From NCBI RefSeq assembly GCF_017948245.1, contig NZ_CP072871.1:133678-197677 (forward strand): a DNA stretch of 64,000 nucleotides. The letters are read 5' to 3'. A program made the position numbers and the translations under genes. Source of the stretch: Rhizobium sp. NLR16a. Lineage in GTDB: Bacteria; Pseudomonadota; Alphaproteobacteria; Rhizobiales; Rhizobiaceae. The stretch's first letter is position 1; each line of letters begins with the position of its first letter. The notes under the pieces were generated by a model. That model made no database searches. It saw only the letters and a list, made by a program, of their open reading frames with translations, and was not told where the DNA came from. Shown in pieces: positions 26,966-35,878 of the stretch.

Positions 26966-27979
26966 ATGCCGAGTGCCGTTTCGCGTTTTGCCAAGATGGC
27001 GGCCATTGCCGTACTGACGAGCGCTACCGTTTTTGCCACGATCAGCGATGCCGATGCGCGACGCGCCGGCGGCTTCGGCGGGTTCGGAAGCCGTGGCACC
27101 CGCACTTTCAGCGCGCCTCCGGTTACCCGTACGGCGCCTGCCCCGGCTGCCCCCATCGAACGATCGATGACGCCGCGCCCGCAAACGACGGCACCCTATA
27201 GCACGCAGCAGCCCGGCTACGCCCAGCAGCGCCCGGGTTTCTTCAACGGCTTCGGCCGTTCGATGATCGGCGGGCTGATCGCCGGCGGTCTCCTCGGCAT
27301 GCTGCTCGGCCAGGGTTTCGGCGGCGGCTTCGGCTTCCTCGGCATGCTGCTGCAGATCGCTTTGATCGGCGGCGCCGTCATGCTTGCCATGCGTTATTTC
27401 GCCAACCGCCGCCAGCCTTCTTACGGCGCCAGCGGTCAGAGCCGGTCCTACGGCCAGTCCGTTAAAATGTCGCCCACGAACTCTTCGTCGTTCCAGATCC
27501 CGGCGATCGGCTCGGGCGCCGGTTACGGCGGACTGCCGCGCGGCAATCGCTTAAGCGACGAGATCGGGCTGGTCCAGGCTGATCTCGACCAGTTCGAGGA
27601 GTTGCTGACGAGCGTGCAGACCGCTTACGGCGCCGAAGATTACGGCGCGTTGCGCCGGCTGACGACGCCCGAGGCCATGTCCTACCTTGCCGAGGAACTG
27701 GGAGAAAACGCCACCAACGGCGTGCGCAACCGTGTCTCCGACGTCAAGCTGCTGCAGGGCGATATTGCCGAGGCCTGGCGCGAGAACGGCCAGGAATATG
27801 CGACGCTCGCTATGCGTTATTCCTCGATCGATGCGATGGTCGAACGCGACAGCGGTCGCGTCGTTTCCGGCGACGACCGCCGTCCGAGCGAAAGCACCGA
27901 GATATGGACCTTCGTGCGCAGGCCGGGCGCGGACTGGAAACTCGCCGCGATCCAGGGCACCGGGCAGCGCGCCGCTTAA
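26966..27979 (+). CDS. Tim44-like domain membrane protein
   Basis: A 337-residue protein with an N-terminal signal or anchor (AAIAVLTSATVFATISDADA), a Gly/Pro/Arg-rich low-complexity stretch, two hydrophobic segments around residues 100-140 (MIGGLIAGGLLGMLLGQG and FLGMLLQIALIGGAVMLAMRY), and a C-terminal Tim44-like domain (from about 190) with LLTSVQTAYGAEDYGALRRLTTPEAM and the WTFVRRPGADWKLAAIQGT ending. ATG 26966 has AGGAGA upstream and is preferred over a GTG at 26939. Bacterial members are usually annotated only as Tim44 domain proteins; role unknown. Confidence 0.82.
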   Translation: MPSAVSRFAKMAAIAVLTSATVFATISDADARRAGGFGGFGSRGTRTFSAPPVTRTAPAPAAPIERSMTPRPQTTAPYSTQQPGYAQQRPGFFNGFGRSMIGGLIAGGLLGMLLGQGFGGGFGFLGMLLQIALIGGAVMLAMRYFANRRQPSYGASGQSRSYGQSVKMSPTNSSSFQIPAIGSGAGYGGLPRGNRLSDEIGLVQADLDQFEELLTSVQTAYGAEDYGALRRLTTPEAMSYLAEELGENATNGVRNRVSDVKLLQGDIAEAWRENGQEYATLAMRYSSIDAMVERDSGRVVSGDDRRPSESTEIWTFVRRPGADWKLAAIQGTGQRAA

Positions 27980-27996
27980 AGAAGGCTCTTATTCAC

Positions 27997-28027
27997 GCCG
28001 CCCAGGCTGTCAATCAGCTTGGGCGGC
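27997..28027. terminator. Strong hairpin between convergent genes
   Basis: GCCGCCCA plus GCTG (27997-28009) pairs with CAGC plus TGGGCGGC (28015-28027) around TCAAT, with one G-T wobble: a 13-pair stem between the Tim44-domain gene and the converging hydroxyacid dehydrogenase. Likely a shared bidirectional terminator. Confidence 0.65.
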
Positions 28028-28031
28028 ATCT

Positions 28032-29063
28032 TCAATTCACCGCGACCGGCTTGGAGCGCATGCGGGAGACCGTCTCGCGCTCCGCCCGTTTGCAGCGCAT
28101 CGGCGGCAGGCCGCGATCCATCAGGTCCATGTCCTCGAGCACCATGTCGCCCATCTTCTTGAAGGCGCTGTCGAGCGCTCCGGCCCGGTGCGCCGAGCGG
28201 ATGAAGCCCTTCAGGCTGCGTACCGGATGATCAGGCGGCAGCGGCTCTTCAGGGTAGACGTCGCTTGCCGCGACGATATGGCCTGACGAAACGGCCGCCA
28301 TCAATGCGTCGAAATCGACAACGTCGGCGCGGCTGAGCAGGATGAAGGCCGCTCCCCTGCGCATGCTGGAAAAGGCCTCGGTACCGAGAAATCCCCTGTT
28401 TTCGCTGGTGACGGCTGCGACGACAAAGACGAAATCGCTCTTCGTCAGGACATCCTCCAGGCTTGCGGGCTCGACGCCGTTTTCTTCGAGGATCGAGCGG
28501 GGCAGCCAGGGATCGAAGACCCGGATGCGCGCCCTGAAACCGGACAGCAAGCGGCGCAGCGCTCTGCCGAGATCGCCGAAGCCGACAATGCCGATCTCGG
28601 AACCGGCGATCAGCCGCGCGCTCGCATTGCCCTCCCCGCCCCAGAGCTCGCTGCCCTGGCGAAAGGCCACGTCGGCATCGACGATGCCGCGCGCCAGGGC
28701 CAGCGCAAAGCCGAGACCGATTTCGGCCACCGGCTCGGCGAAAACCTGGCCCGTCGTCACGACATGGATGCCGCGCTCGAACAGCACGTCATAGGGCATG
28801 TTGTTGAGAAGATTGCTCTCGACGTTGAGGATCGAGCGTAGAGCCGGCATTCTGGCGAGCGTTTCCGCCGAGAGCGGCGGCTGACCGATCACATAGCGCG
28901 CTCTGCCGAGAATTTCGTCGCCAAGCCCGGCGATGTTCTTCGGATCGGCTTCGACAACTTCGTATTTCGCCTGCAGTTCGGCGCGTGCCTTATCGCTGAA
29001 GATCAGATCGAGCGTGCGCGGCTCGGGCGCGCTGATTGCCAGCGGTCGTTCGGCATTTGTCAT
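28032..29063 (-). CDS. D-isomer-specific 2-hydroxyacid dehydrogenase
   Basis: A 343-residue NAD-dependent dehydrogenase of the D-3-phosphoglycerate dehydrogenase group. The Rossmann motif is IGIVGFGDLGRALRRLL; the catalytic Arg is in LLSRADVVD, Glu in YPEEPLPP and His in IRSAHRAGAL. The ATG at 29063 follows a GGAGGAG site; the frame continues to 29213 without a better start. Substrate unknown; the family reduces 2-keto acids or oxidises D-2-hydroxyacids. Confidence 0.87.
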   Translation of the reverse strand: MTNAERPLAISAPEPRTLDLIFSDKARAELQAKYEVVEADPKNIAGLGDEILGRARYVIGQPPLSAETLARMPALRSILNVESNLLNNMPYDVLFERGIHVVTTGQVFAEPVAEIGLGFALALARGIVDADVAFRQGSELWGGEGNASARLIAGSEIGIVGFGDLGRALRRLLSGFRARIRVFDPWLPRSILEENGVEPASLEDVLTKSDFVFVVAAVTSENRGFLGTEAFSSMRRGAAFILLSRADVVDFDALMAAVSSGHIVAASDVYPEEPLPPDHPVRSLKGFIRSAHRAGALDSAFKKMGDMVLEDMDLMDRGLPPMRCKRAERETVSRMRSKPVAVN

Positions 29064-29263
29064 CGGCATCTCCTCCGTCGCGGCGGCTTGCGTTGCCGGC
29101 TGGAGAATTGATAACCTCCGACCGCGGCCGTTTCCAGTTGGTGGACGAGAAATTGCAGAGCGAACCGCGCACCGGTGCTGATCATGAGTGGCCGAAGCAA
29201 TGGAAAGCGGCATTTGCCTATCAGATAAGCAATTGAATTCTCTGGCTATTCGTGGCTTTTCTG

Positions 29264-29292
29264 TTGACGGTCCGAACTGCCTGAATTAGCTT
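29264..29292 (+). promoter_or_regulatory. Candidate sigma70-type promoter for the HupE gene
   Basis: TTGACG and TAGCTT are separated by 17 bases, about 45 bases before the ATG of the HupE/UreJ-type gene. No cobalamin or nickel riboswitch-like structure was recognised in the rest of this gap. Confidence 0.4.
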
Positions 29293-29337
29293 GAGGCATC
29301 CCGGCAGGAAGTCGAAGAATTGCAAAGGAAACGAACC

Positions 29338-29937
29338 ATGAAGTCAGTACTTAAGAGCGGCCTGCTTGCCTTGGCTGCCGCAGCGCTACCGGCTGTCGCT
29401 TCCGCCCATCCTGCCGTCGGCGACGCTGCCGGCTTCAGCCACGGCTTTGCTCATCCGATCTCCGGCCTCGATCATGTCCTTGCCATGGTGATGGTCGGTG
29501 TGGTTGCTTTCCAGCTCGGCGGTCGCGCCATCTGGCTCTTGCCGTTGACCTTCGTCCTGATGATGGCATTTGGCGGTGCTCTCGGCGTTGCCGGCGTTGA
29601 TCTTCCCTTCGTTGAGACAGGCATTGCGCTTTCCGTCGTCGTTCTGGGGGGCATGATTGCAATCAATGTCAGGGCGCCGCTGGCTACGGCGCTCGGCATG
29701 GCGGGTCTCTTCGCCATCTTTCATGGCCATGCGCACGGCGCCGAAATGCCGGACGACGCTGCCGGCGCCGCCTATGCTGCCGGCTTCATGATGGCAACCG
29801 GACTGCTGCATGGCGCCGGCCTCGCGCTTGGCTGCGTGATCGGCCGCGCCGGCGAACGCCAGGGCGTTTTCGTCACGCGGGCGGCCGGCGGCCTTGCCGC
29901 CATCTCGGGACTGGGCATCCTGGCCGGTCTGATCTGA
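29338..29937 (+). CDS. HupE/UreJ family metal transporter
   Basis: A 199-residue inner membrane protein. A cleavable signal (LLALAAAALPAVASA) precedes the diagnostic HPAVGDAAGFSHGFAHPISGLDHVLAMVMVG metal-binding region; further histidines occur in FAIFHGHAHGAEMP. Six hydrophobic segments follow. The family imports nickel or cobalt for hydrogenase, urease or cobalamin. No hydrogenase or urease gene is nearby; a cobalamin-using mutase lies at 48171-50309 but is far away. Confidence 0.9.
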   Translation: MKSVLKSGLLALAAAALPAVASAHPAVGDAAGFSHGFAHPISGLDHVLAMVMVGVVAFQLGGRAIWLLPLTFVLMMAFGGALGVAGVDLPFVETGIALSVVVLGGMIAINVRAPLATALGMAGLFAIFHGHAHGAEMPDDAAGAAYAAGFMMATGLLHGAGLALGCVIGRAGERQGVFVTRAAGGLAAISGLGILAGLI

Positions 29938-30139
29938 TCTGTCCGCATTTCGGCAAGAAGCCGATACGCAGCTAACGCACCTCGCTCGGACAATTACGCT
30001 CGGCATGCGCGATGCAATGCCGGACATAGTTTTCGCATTATTGCGCTGACGAACCGCGGAGTTGCGCCGCGTAATCCGCTGCGGTCAATACCACGCGTGA
30101 ATTGACAATATCCAAATTGACGCAGGCACCTCTTGCTGA

Positions 30140-30169
30140 TTGTCGGCGGGAGGTAAAGCTCTGTATAGT
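30140..30169 (+). promoter_or_regulatory. Candidate promoter of the cyd regulator operon
   Basis: TTGTCG and TATAGT are spaced by 18 bases, ending inside the first bases of the 26-bp palindrome, so a repressor bound there would cover the -10 box and start site. Confidence 0.5.
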
Positions 30170-30193
30170 GATTTCAGAAATTTCTGAAATCAC
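30168..30193. promoter_or_regulatory. Perfect 26-bp palindrome, probable operator
   Basis: The half-site GTGATTTCAGAAA is followed immediately by its exact reverse complement, giving an uninterrupted 26-bp palindrome 20 bases before the regulator ATG. It is too long and too symmetric to be chance and overlaps the candidate promoter, so autoregulation of the regulator-cyd operon is likely. Confidence 0.8.
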
Positions 30194-30212
30194 AGACTCA
30201 ACGGAAATTGAC

Positions 30213-30791
30213 ATGAACCTTCCGCCTCTCGTTCAGTCCTTTGTTCTCCATTTCGGGGAAATGGGATCGCGCTGGGGGATCAATCGCACAGTCGGTCAGA
30301 TCTACGCCCTGCTATTCGTCTCCCCCGCCTCGCTCTGCGCCGAGGAGATCGCCGATTCCCTCAGCATCTCGCGCTCCAATGTGTCGATGAGCCTGCGCGA
30401 GCTGCAGGCCTGGAATCTCGTCCTTCTCAAACACAAGCCGGATGATCGCCGCGATTTCTTCACCACACCCGATGATGTCTGGCAGATATTGAGGACGCTT
30501 GCCGAGGAGCGGAAGAAACGGGAGGTCGACCCGACGCTGTCGGTTTTGCGCGAAATCCTGATGCAGCGCCCGGCAAGCGAAACCGAGCGCTATGCGCAGG
30601 AACGCATGGGCGAGATGCATACGCTGATCGAACAGCTGACGCATTGGTATGAAGACGTAAAACAACTTGAAACGGAAAGGCTCGCGACGCTACTCTCGCT
30701 GGGCGCGAAAGTGACAAAGCTTCTGGAGGCCAAGGACCGAGTCATCTCGCTCGGCCGCAGCCGCCGGCCGAATCCTGCGAACAAGAGTTAG
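30213..30791 (+). CDS. GbsR/MarR-family transcriptional regulator
   Basis: A 192-residue winged-helix protein: FGEMGSRWGINRTVGQIYALLFVSP then the recognition helix SISRSNVSMSLRELQAWNLV and a wing KHKPDDRRDFF, followed by a long helical C-terminal tail. ATG 30213 (MNLPPLVQSF) is chosen; the frame to 30102 would cross the palindrome. It is 4 bases upstream of cydD and so probably senses a respiratory or redox cue and controls the bd-oxidase operon. The signal is unknown. Confidence 0.85.
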   Translation: MNLPPLVQSFVLHFGEMGSRWGINRTVGQIYALLFVSPASLCAEEIADSLSISRSNVSMSLRELQAWNLVLLKHKPDDRRDFFTTPDDVWQILRTLAEERKKREVDPTLSVLREILMQRPASETERYAQERMGEMHTLIEQLTHWYEDVKQLETERLATLLSLGAKVTKLLEAKDRVISLGRSRRPNPANKS

Positions 30792-30795
30792 CGGC

Positions 30796-32526
30796 ATGGG
30801 CACTGCTTTCTTCGACGCGACAAACGAAGCGGATGGACGGCCGCGGGCTGGAAAGGTCGCGACACCACGCGCCGATGCGGGCAAAGGCCGGCTGCGCAAT
30901 GCGGCGATGCTGCAGGCGCTGGCCGCCGTCATCTGGATCCCGCAGGCTGCGCTGCTGGCCGTCTCGGTTGGCCGTCTCGCCGGCGGCGGCGGGCAGCATG
31001 ACGTTCTCTGGCCGGCCTTTGGCATTCTCGTTCTCGGATTGGTAAGAAGCTGTCTCGACGCGGCTGGGGGGCGCCTGGCCTTCCGCGCCGCGCGGAGCGA
31101 ACTCAGCCGAAAGCGGCAGGCGGCGGCCGCTTCCCTCTCCTTGGCGTCGCCGGTCGACCGCGGCCGGCCGGCATCCGGCAAAGCCGCGAGTGTCATCGGC
31201 GAACAGGCTGAGCTCATCGTGCCCTATCTCGCCCGTTTCCAGCCGGCGCGGGTGAAAGCGAGCCTTGTGCCGCTCGTCATCCTTGTCTTTATCCTCGCCG
31301 TCTCCTGGATCGCCGCGCTGGTCCTGCTGTTTGCCGCGCCGCTGATTCCGATCTTCATGGCGCTGATCGGTTGGCGCGCCCAGGCGGCCAGCGAAAAGCA
31401 GCTTGTGGCGACCGGCGATCTCAACGGCTTCCTACTCGACCGCCTGCGCGGACTGACGACGATCCGTGCTCTGGATGCGGTCGATACAACGGCCCTGCGG
31501 CTGCGTCGCGAGGCGGAATCGCTGCGTGCGCGCACTATGTCCGTGCTGAAGATCGCCTTTCTGTCCTCGGCCGTGCTCGAGCTTTTGGCAGCGCTCGGCG
31601 TGGCTATGGTTGCCGTCTATGTCGGCTTCAGCCTGCTCGGCGAAATCCGTTTCGGCACTTGGACAGGACGGCTTGACCTGACAGAGGGACTGTTCATGCT
31701 GCTGCTGGCGCCGGCCTTCTTCGAGCCGCTGCGCGAACTCTCGGCCGTCTGGCACGACCGGGCGGCGGGGGAAGCGGCGCTGAAAGGCCTGGACGCGCTT
31801 GCCGCCGAAGGTCTGTCCATTCGAGGATTGGCCGAACCGGCGGCTCTCGCCAGCACCGAGGCGCCCGGCATCCGACTTGAAAATCTCGCCTTTGGTTACG
31901 GCGCCGACGAGCCGCTGATCCTCGACCGCTTCAACCTCGATATCGCCGCCGGCGAACATCTGGCGCTGCTTGGTGCCAGCGGCTCCGGCAAGTCAACGCT
32001 TCTTTCGCTGATAGCGGGAATGGCGCCCTGCGTCGGTGGCCGCATCGTCATCGGTGGCATCGAGCTTGGGGATGACACCGTCGCCACGCTGCGGGGCGCG
32101 ATGGCTTGGATCGGCCAAAAGCCGCATATCTTTGCCGGTACCATCGCAGGCAATATCGCACTCGGCAGGCCTGGTATCTCGCGCGGCGACGTGGCGGACG
32201 CGCTTGCCGCCGCCAGCCTCGGAAAGGTTGCCGACGCTTATGGGGGCCAGCCGCTCGGCGAAGGCGGGATCGGTCTTTCCGGCGGCGAGGCGCTGCGGCT
32301 TGCGATCGCACGCGCTGCTTGCAATCCTGATCTGAAGATCATTCTGGCCGACGAGCCGACCGCGCATCTCGACGCGGACACGGCGGCTGATGTGACCGAG
32401 ACCTTGCTCGCGCTGGCGCGGGGTCGTACCCTCATCGTCGCGACACATGATCCGCTGCTCGCCGCCCGCATGCACCGCGCCATCCGCATCGATGCGGATT
32501 TCGCCATGAGGGAGGCGGCTGAATGA
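30796..32526 (+). CDS. cydD: Heterodimeric ABC exporter CydD (cytochrome bd assembly)
   Basis: A 576-residue ABC exporter half: six hydrophobic helices in the first 340 residues, then the ATPase with Walker A GASGSGKST, signature LSGGEALRLAIARAA and Walker B IILADEPTAHLD. CydDC exports thiols to the periplasm and is needed for heme insertion in bd oxidase. Stop overlaps cydC as ATGA and the cydAB genes follow, which fixes the assignment. Confidence 0.93.
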   Translation: MGTAFFDATNEADGRPRAGKVATPRADAGKGRLRNAAMLQALAAVIWIPQAALLAVSVGRLAGGGGQHDVLWPAFGILVLGLVRSCLDAAGGRLAFRAARSELSRKRQAAAASLSLASPVDRGRPASGKAASVIGEQAELIVPYLARFQPARVKASLVPLVILVFILAVSWIAALVLLFAAPLIPIFMALIGWRAQAASEKQLVATGDLNGFLLDRLRGLTTIRALDAVDTTALRLRREAESLRARTMSVLKIAFLSSAVLELLAALGVAMVAVYVGFSLLGEIRFGTWTGRLDLTEGLFMLLLAPAFFEPLRELSAVWHDRAAGEAALKGLDALAAEGLSIRGLAEPAALASTEAPGIRLENLAFGYGADEPLILDRFNLDIAAGEHLALLGASGSGKSTLLSLIAGMAPCVGGRIVIGGIELGDDTVATLRGAMAWIGQKPHIFAGTIAGNIALGRPGISRGDVADALAAASLGKVADAYGGQPLGEGGIGLSGGEALRLAIARAACNPDLKIILADEPTAHLDADTAADVTETLLALARGRTLIVATHDPLLAARMHRAIRIDADFAMREAAE

Positions 32527-34214
32527 GCTTCTTTGTTGCAGACATCAAGCCGATCCTTCGTCTGTTCTTGGCCGAACGTCGACGCGCGTTGTTTGTCGGC
32601 GCCGTGCTTTCGGCGGCAACGGTGACGGCAGGGGTCGCGCTGCTCGGACTCTCCGGCTGGTTCATCACCGCCACTTCCCTTGCCGGGCTATCGGCCGCGG
32701 CCGCCATGACCTTCGACGTTTTCGCACCGGCCGCCGGCATCCGCCTGCTCGCCGTCGTCAGGACGGCGGCACGCTACGGCGAGAGGCTTGCGACCCATGA
32801 TGCAACACTCGGCGTGCTTGCCGCGCTGCGCGAAAGACTGTTTCGCGGCTTTGCCGAACCGGGTGCTGCCCGTGCTCTGGCGCACCGTCCGGCGAGACTG
32901 CTGTTCCGGCTGACGGGCGATATCGATGCGCTTGATTCCCTCTATCTCCGAATTCTCGTGCCGGCTGCTGTCGCGATCGGCGCAACACTGACTGCGAGCG
33001 TGGTGCTGGGCCTGATGCATCCCCCGTTCGGCCTGTGTTTCGGCCTCTTTCTCGCCGGAGCCGGCCTTGGCCTGCCATTGATCGCGGGCCGCGTTGCGCG
33101 CAAACCCGCCCGCAGGCGTGCCCATGGCATCGAGGCGCTGCGGTCACGGACGATCGATCTCGTCGCCGGCCAGACCGACCTGCTGATGGCCGGCCGGCTC
33201 AAGGCGCAGAGGAGCGCCATCGCGGATGCCGACAGTTACGCGGCTCAAGCCGATGATCGGTTGAACCGTGTCGAAACCGGTCTGACATTCGGTTTCGGCC
33301 TCGTCTCCACGCTCCTGCTGACGGCATCGCTGCTCACGGTGGCCGCGCTTACGGAAACGAAAGCGATTAGCGCGCCGATCGCAGCCCTCGGCCTGCTCGT
33401 CGCCTTCGCGGCGGTCGAACCCTTCGCGGCGCTCCGCCGCGGGGCTCTGGAACTCGGCCGAACGCTGCTGGCCGCAAAGCGGATCGCACCGCGGCTTGCC
33501 GTCGCTGATGAGACCCAACCGCCAGCGACGCCGCTGCCGGGACACGCCTTTTCTCTGGCTGGCGTGTCCGCCTTCCATGAGAATTCCGCCGTGCCGGCGC
33601 TGGAGGACATCGACCTGGTGCTCAAGCAGGGCGAACGCCTTGCCGTCATCGGCAGCAGCGGCGCCGGCAAGTCGAGCGTGCTCGCTCTGCTTTCCCGCGA
33701 GTTGCCGGCAAGCGCAGGAAGCGTCGCCGCGATGAGGGCGACCTTGCTGACGCAACGGACGGAACTCTTCGAGGATAGCCTGCGCGGCAACCTTCTTCTT
33801 GCGAACCCGGATGCGAGCGAGGACCGCCTTCGCGAAGCGCTCGCCGCCGCCGGCCTGCTTGCCGATATCGAGGCCATGCCAAAGGGGATCGACACAAGGC
33901 TCGGCGAGTGTGGGCTCGGACTTTCGGGCGGCCAGTCGCGCCGGCTGGCGCTTGCCCGGCTGTTCCTGCGCGACACGCCGCTCTGGCTGCTCGACGAGCC
34001 GACCGAAGGCCTCGACGGCGCCACCGCTCGCGATGTGCTCTCACAGCTGTCGTTAATGGCGGCAGGCCGCTCGCTGGTGATCGCCACGCATATCCGCCGC
34101 GAGGCTGCGGTTGCCGACCGCATCGCCGTCATCGAGGGCGGCCGTATTTCGGAAGTTTCGCGCCGTGGGGAGGCGGCGTTCGAAAAGGCGCTCGACCGGC
34201 TTCGATCGGACTGA
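32523..34214 (+). CDS. cydC: Heterodimeric ABC exporter CydC (cytochrome bd assembly)
   Basis: A 563-residue partner of CydD. N-terminal membrane domain opens LLGLSGWFITATSLAG, typical of CydC, and the ATPase has Walker A GSSGAGKSS, signature LSGGQSRRLALARLF and Walker B LWLLDEPTEGLD. Translationally coupled to cydD by ATGA. A 77-base gap with GGGAGAAAG as ribosome site leads to cydA. Confidence 0.93.
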   Translation: MSFFVADIKPILRLFLAERRRALFVGAVLSAATVTAGVALLGLSGWFITATSLAGLSAAAAMTFDVFAPAAGIRLLAVVRTAARYGERLATHDATLGVLAALRERLFRGFAEPGAARALAHRPARLLFRLTGDIDALDSLYLRILVPAAVAIGATLTASVVLGLMHPPFGLCFGLFLAGAGLGLPLIAGRVARKPARRRAHGIEALRSRTIDLVAGQTDLLMAGRLKAQRSAIADADSYAAQADDRLNRVETGLTFGFGLVSTLLLTASLLTVAALTETKAISAPIAALGLLVAFAAVEPFAALRRGALELGRTLLAAKRIAPRLAVADETQPPATPLPGHAFSLAGVSAFHENSAVPALEDIDLVLKQGERLAVIGSSGAGKSSVLALLSRELPASAGSVAAMRATLLTQRTELFEDSLRGNLLLANPDASEDRLREALAAAGLLADIEAMPKGIDTRLGECGLGLSGGQSRRLALARLFLRDTPLWLLDEPTEGLDGATARDVLSQLSLMAAGRSLVIATHIRREAAVADRIAVIEGGRISEVSRRGEAAFEKALDRLRSD

Positions 34215-34291
34215 GCAAGACCCGCATGCCCTCACCCGCCGGCCGGCGCTGAGGAACGCTCCGTACCCCGTGGGACCGTGGGAGAAAGACA

Positions 34292-35872
34292 ATGGAACTA
34301 GATATCGTAGCACTTTCGCGCTTCCAATTCGCGCTGACGGCGCTTTACCACTTCCTGTTCGTGCCGCTGACGCTCGGCCTGTCCGTGCTCCTGGCGATCA
34401 TGGAAACCGTCTATGTGATGACCGGCCGCCAGATCTGGCGGCAGATGACAAAATTCTGGGGCACGCTGTTCGGCATCAATTTCGTGCTCGGCGTCGCCAC
34501 CGGCATCGTCATGGAATTCCAGTTCGGCATGAACTGGAGCTATTACAGCTATTATGTCGGCGACATCTTCGGCGCGCCGCTGGCGATCGAAGGCTTGATG
34601 GCCTTCTTCCTGGAGGCCACCTTCGTCGGGCTGTTCTTCTTCGGCTGGGACAAGCTGTCGAAGGTCGGCCATCTCGTCGCCACCTGGGCTGTGGCGCTCG
34701 GCTCGAATTTTTCCGCCCTTTGGATTCTCATAGCCAATGGCTGGATGCAGAACCCGGTGGGATCGGCACTCAATCCGCAGACGATGCGCATGGAGATCAC
34801 AAGCTTCTTCGACGTCGTCTTCAACCCGGTCGCCCAGGCGAAATTCGTTCATACCGTGTCGGCAGGCTACGTCTGCGCTTCGATCTTCGTGCTCGGCGTC
34901 TCGGCCTGGTATGTGCTGAAGGGCCGGCAGATCGAGCTTGCCAAGCGTTCGATGACGGTCGCCGCCTCCTTCGGTCTTGCCTCGGCGCTGTCCGTCGTCG
35001 TGTTGGGTGACGAGAGCGGTTATCTGGCAACCGAAAACCAGAAGATGAAGCTCGCCGCGATCGAAGGCATGTGGAAGACGGAGCCGGCTCCGGCCGCCTT
35101 CACCGCCTTCGGCTTTCCGGATCAGGAAGCGCGCGAAACACATTTCGCCGTGCATATCCCCTGGGTCATGGGCTTGATCGGCACACGATCGCTGACGACG
35201 GAAATACCCGGAATCGATAAGCTCGAACAGCAAGCCGAAGCCCGCATCCGCGGCGGCATCAGAGCTTACGATGCGCTTATGCAGATCCGCGCAGCGCCGA
35301 CGCAGGATCAGGTTGCGCAGGAAGTGCGCACCTCCTTCGAGGATCTCGGCCATGATCTCGGTTATGCCCTTCTGCTGAAGCGTTATGTCGACGATCCCCG
35401 CCAGGCGACCGACGCGCAGATCGTTCAGGCGGCGCGTGATACGATCCCGCATGTGCCGACCCTCTTCTGGTCCTTCCGCATCATGGTTGGGCTCGGCATC
35501 TTCTTCATCCTGCTTACATCAACCTTCTTCTGGCTATCGGCGCGGCGCCATCTCGACAAATATCCGCTGCTGCTGCGGATTGCCATGCTGGCGATCCCGC
35601 TTCCCTGGGTCGCCATCGAGCTCGGCTGGGTCGTCGCCGAATTCGGCCGCCAGCCCTGGGTGATCGAAGGCGTGCTGCCGACGGCGGCAGCCGTCTCCAG
35701 CCTCGGCGCCGGCACCGTGCTTCTGACGATCATCGGTTTTGCCGCGCTCTACACGGTTCTGATCGTCATCGAGATGGGTCTAATGATCAAGGCGATCCGC
35801 CAGGGACCGGAACCGGACGACGCGCCGGAAGCCGTGCTGATTTCCGAAACCCTCGTCCCGGCCGCGGAGTGA
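34292..35872 (+). CDS. cydA: Cytochrome bd ubiquinol oxidase subunit I
   Basis: A 526-residue membrane subunit that oxidises quinol and carries hemes b558, b595 and d. The opening LSRFQFALTALYHFLFVPLTLGLS holds the heme ligand His20, equal to His19 in E. coli. The quinol-site signature VVAEFGRQPWVIEGVLPT is intact and the length is that of the long Q-loop type. Works at low oxygen as a high-affinity terminal oxidase in the inner membrane. Confidence 0.97.
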   Translation: MELDIVALSRFQFALTALYHFLFVPLTLGLSVLLAIMETVYVMTGRQIWRQMTKFWGTLFGINFVLGVATGIVMEFQFGMNWSYYSYYVGDIFGAPLAIEGLMAFFLEATFVGLFFFGWDKLSKVGHLVATWAVALGSNFSALWILIANGWMQNPVGSALNPQTMRMEITSFFDVVFNPVAQAKFVHTVSAGYVCASIFVLGVSAWYVLKGRQIELAKRSMTVAASFGLASALSVVVLGDESGYLATENQKMKLAAIEGMWKTEPAPAAFTAFGFPDQEARETHFAVHIPWVMGLIGTRSLTTEIPGIDKLEQQAEARIRGGIRAYDALMQIRAAPTQDQVAQEVRTSFEDLGHDLGYALLLKRYVDDPRQATDAQIVQAARDTIPHVPTLFWSFRIMVGLGIFFILLTSTFFWLSARRHLDKYPLLLRIAMLAIPLPWVAIELGWVVAEFGRQPWVIEGVLPTAAAVSSLGAGTVLLTIIGFAALYTVLIVIEMGLMIKAIRQGPEPDDAPEAVLISETLVPAAE

Positions 35873-35878
35873 CCTGTC

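Noticed and set aside
34298..35452. Minus-strand frame of 384 codons over cydA
   Set aside because: Shadow of cydA; charged repetitive composition typical of antisense frames.
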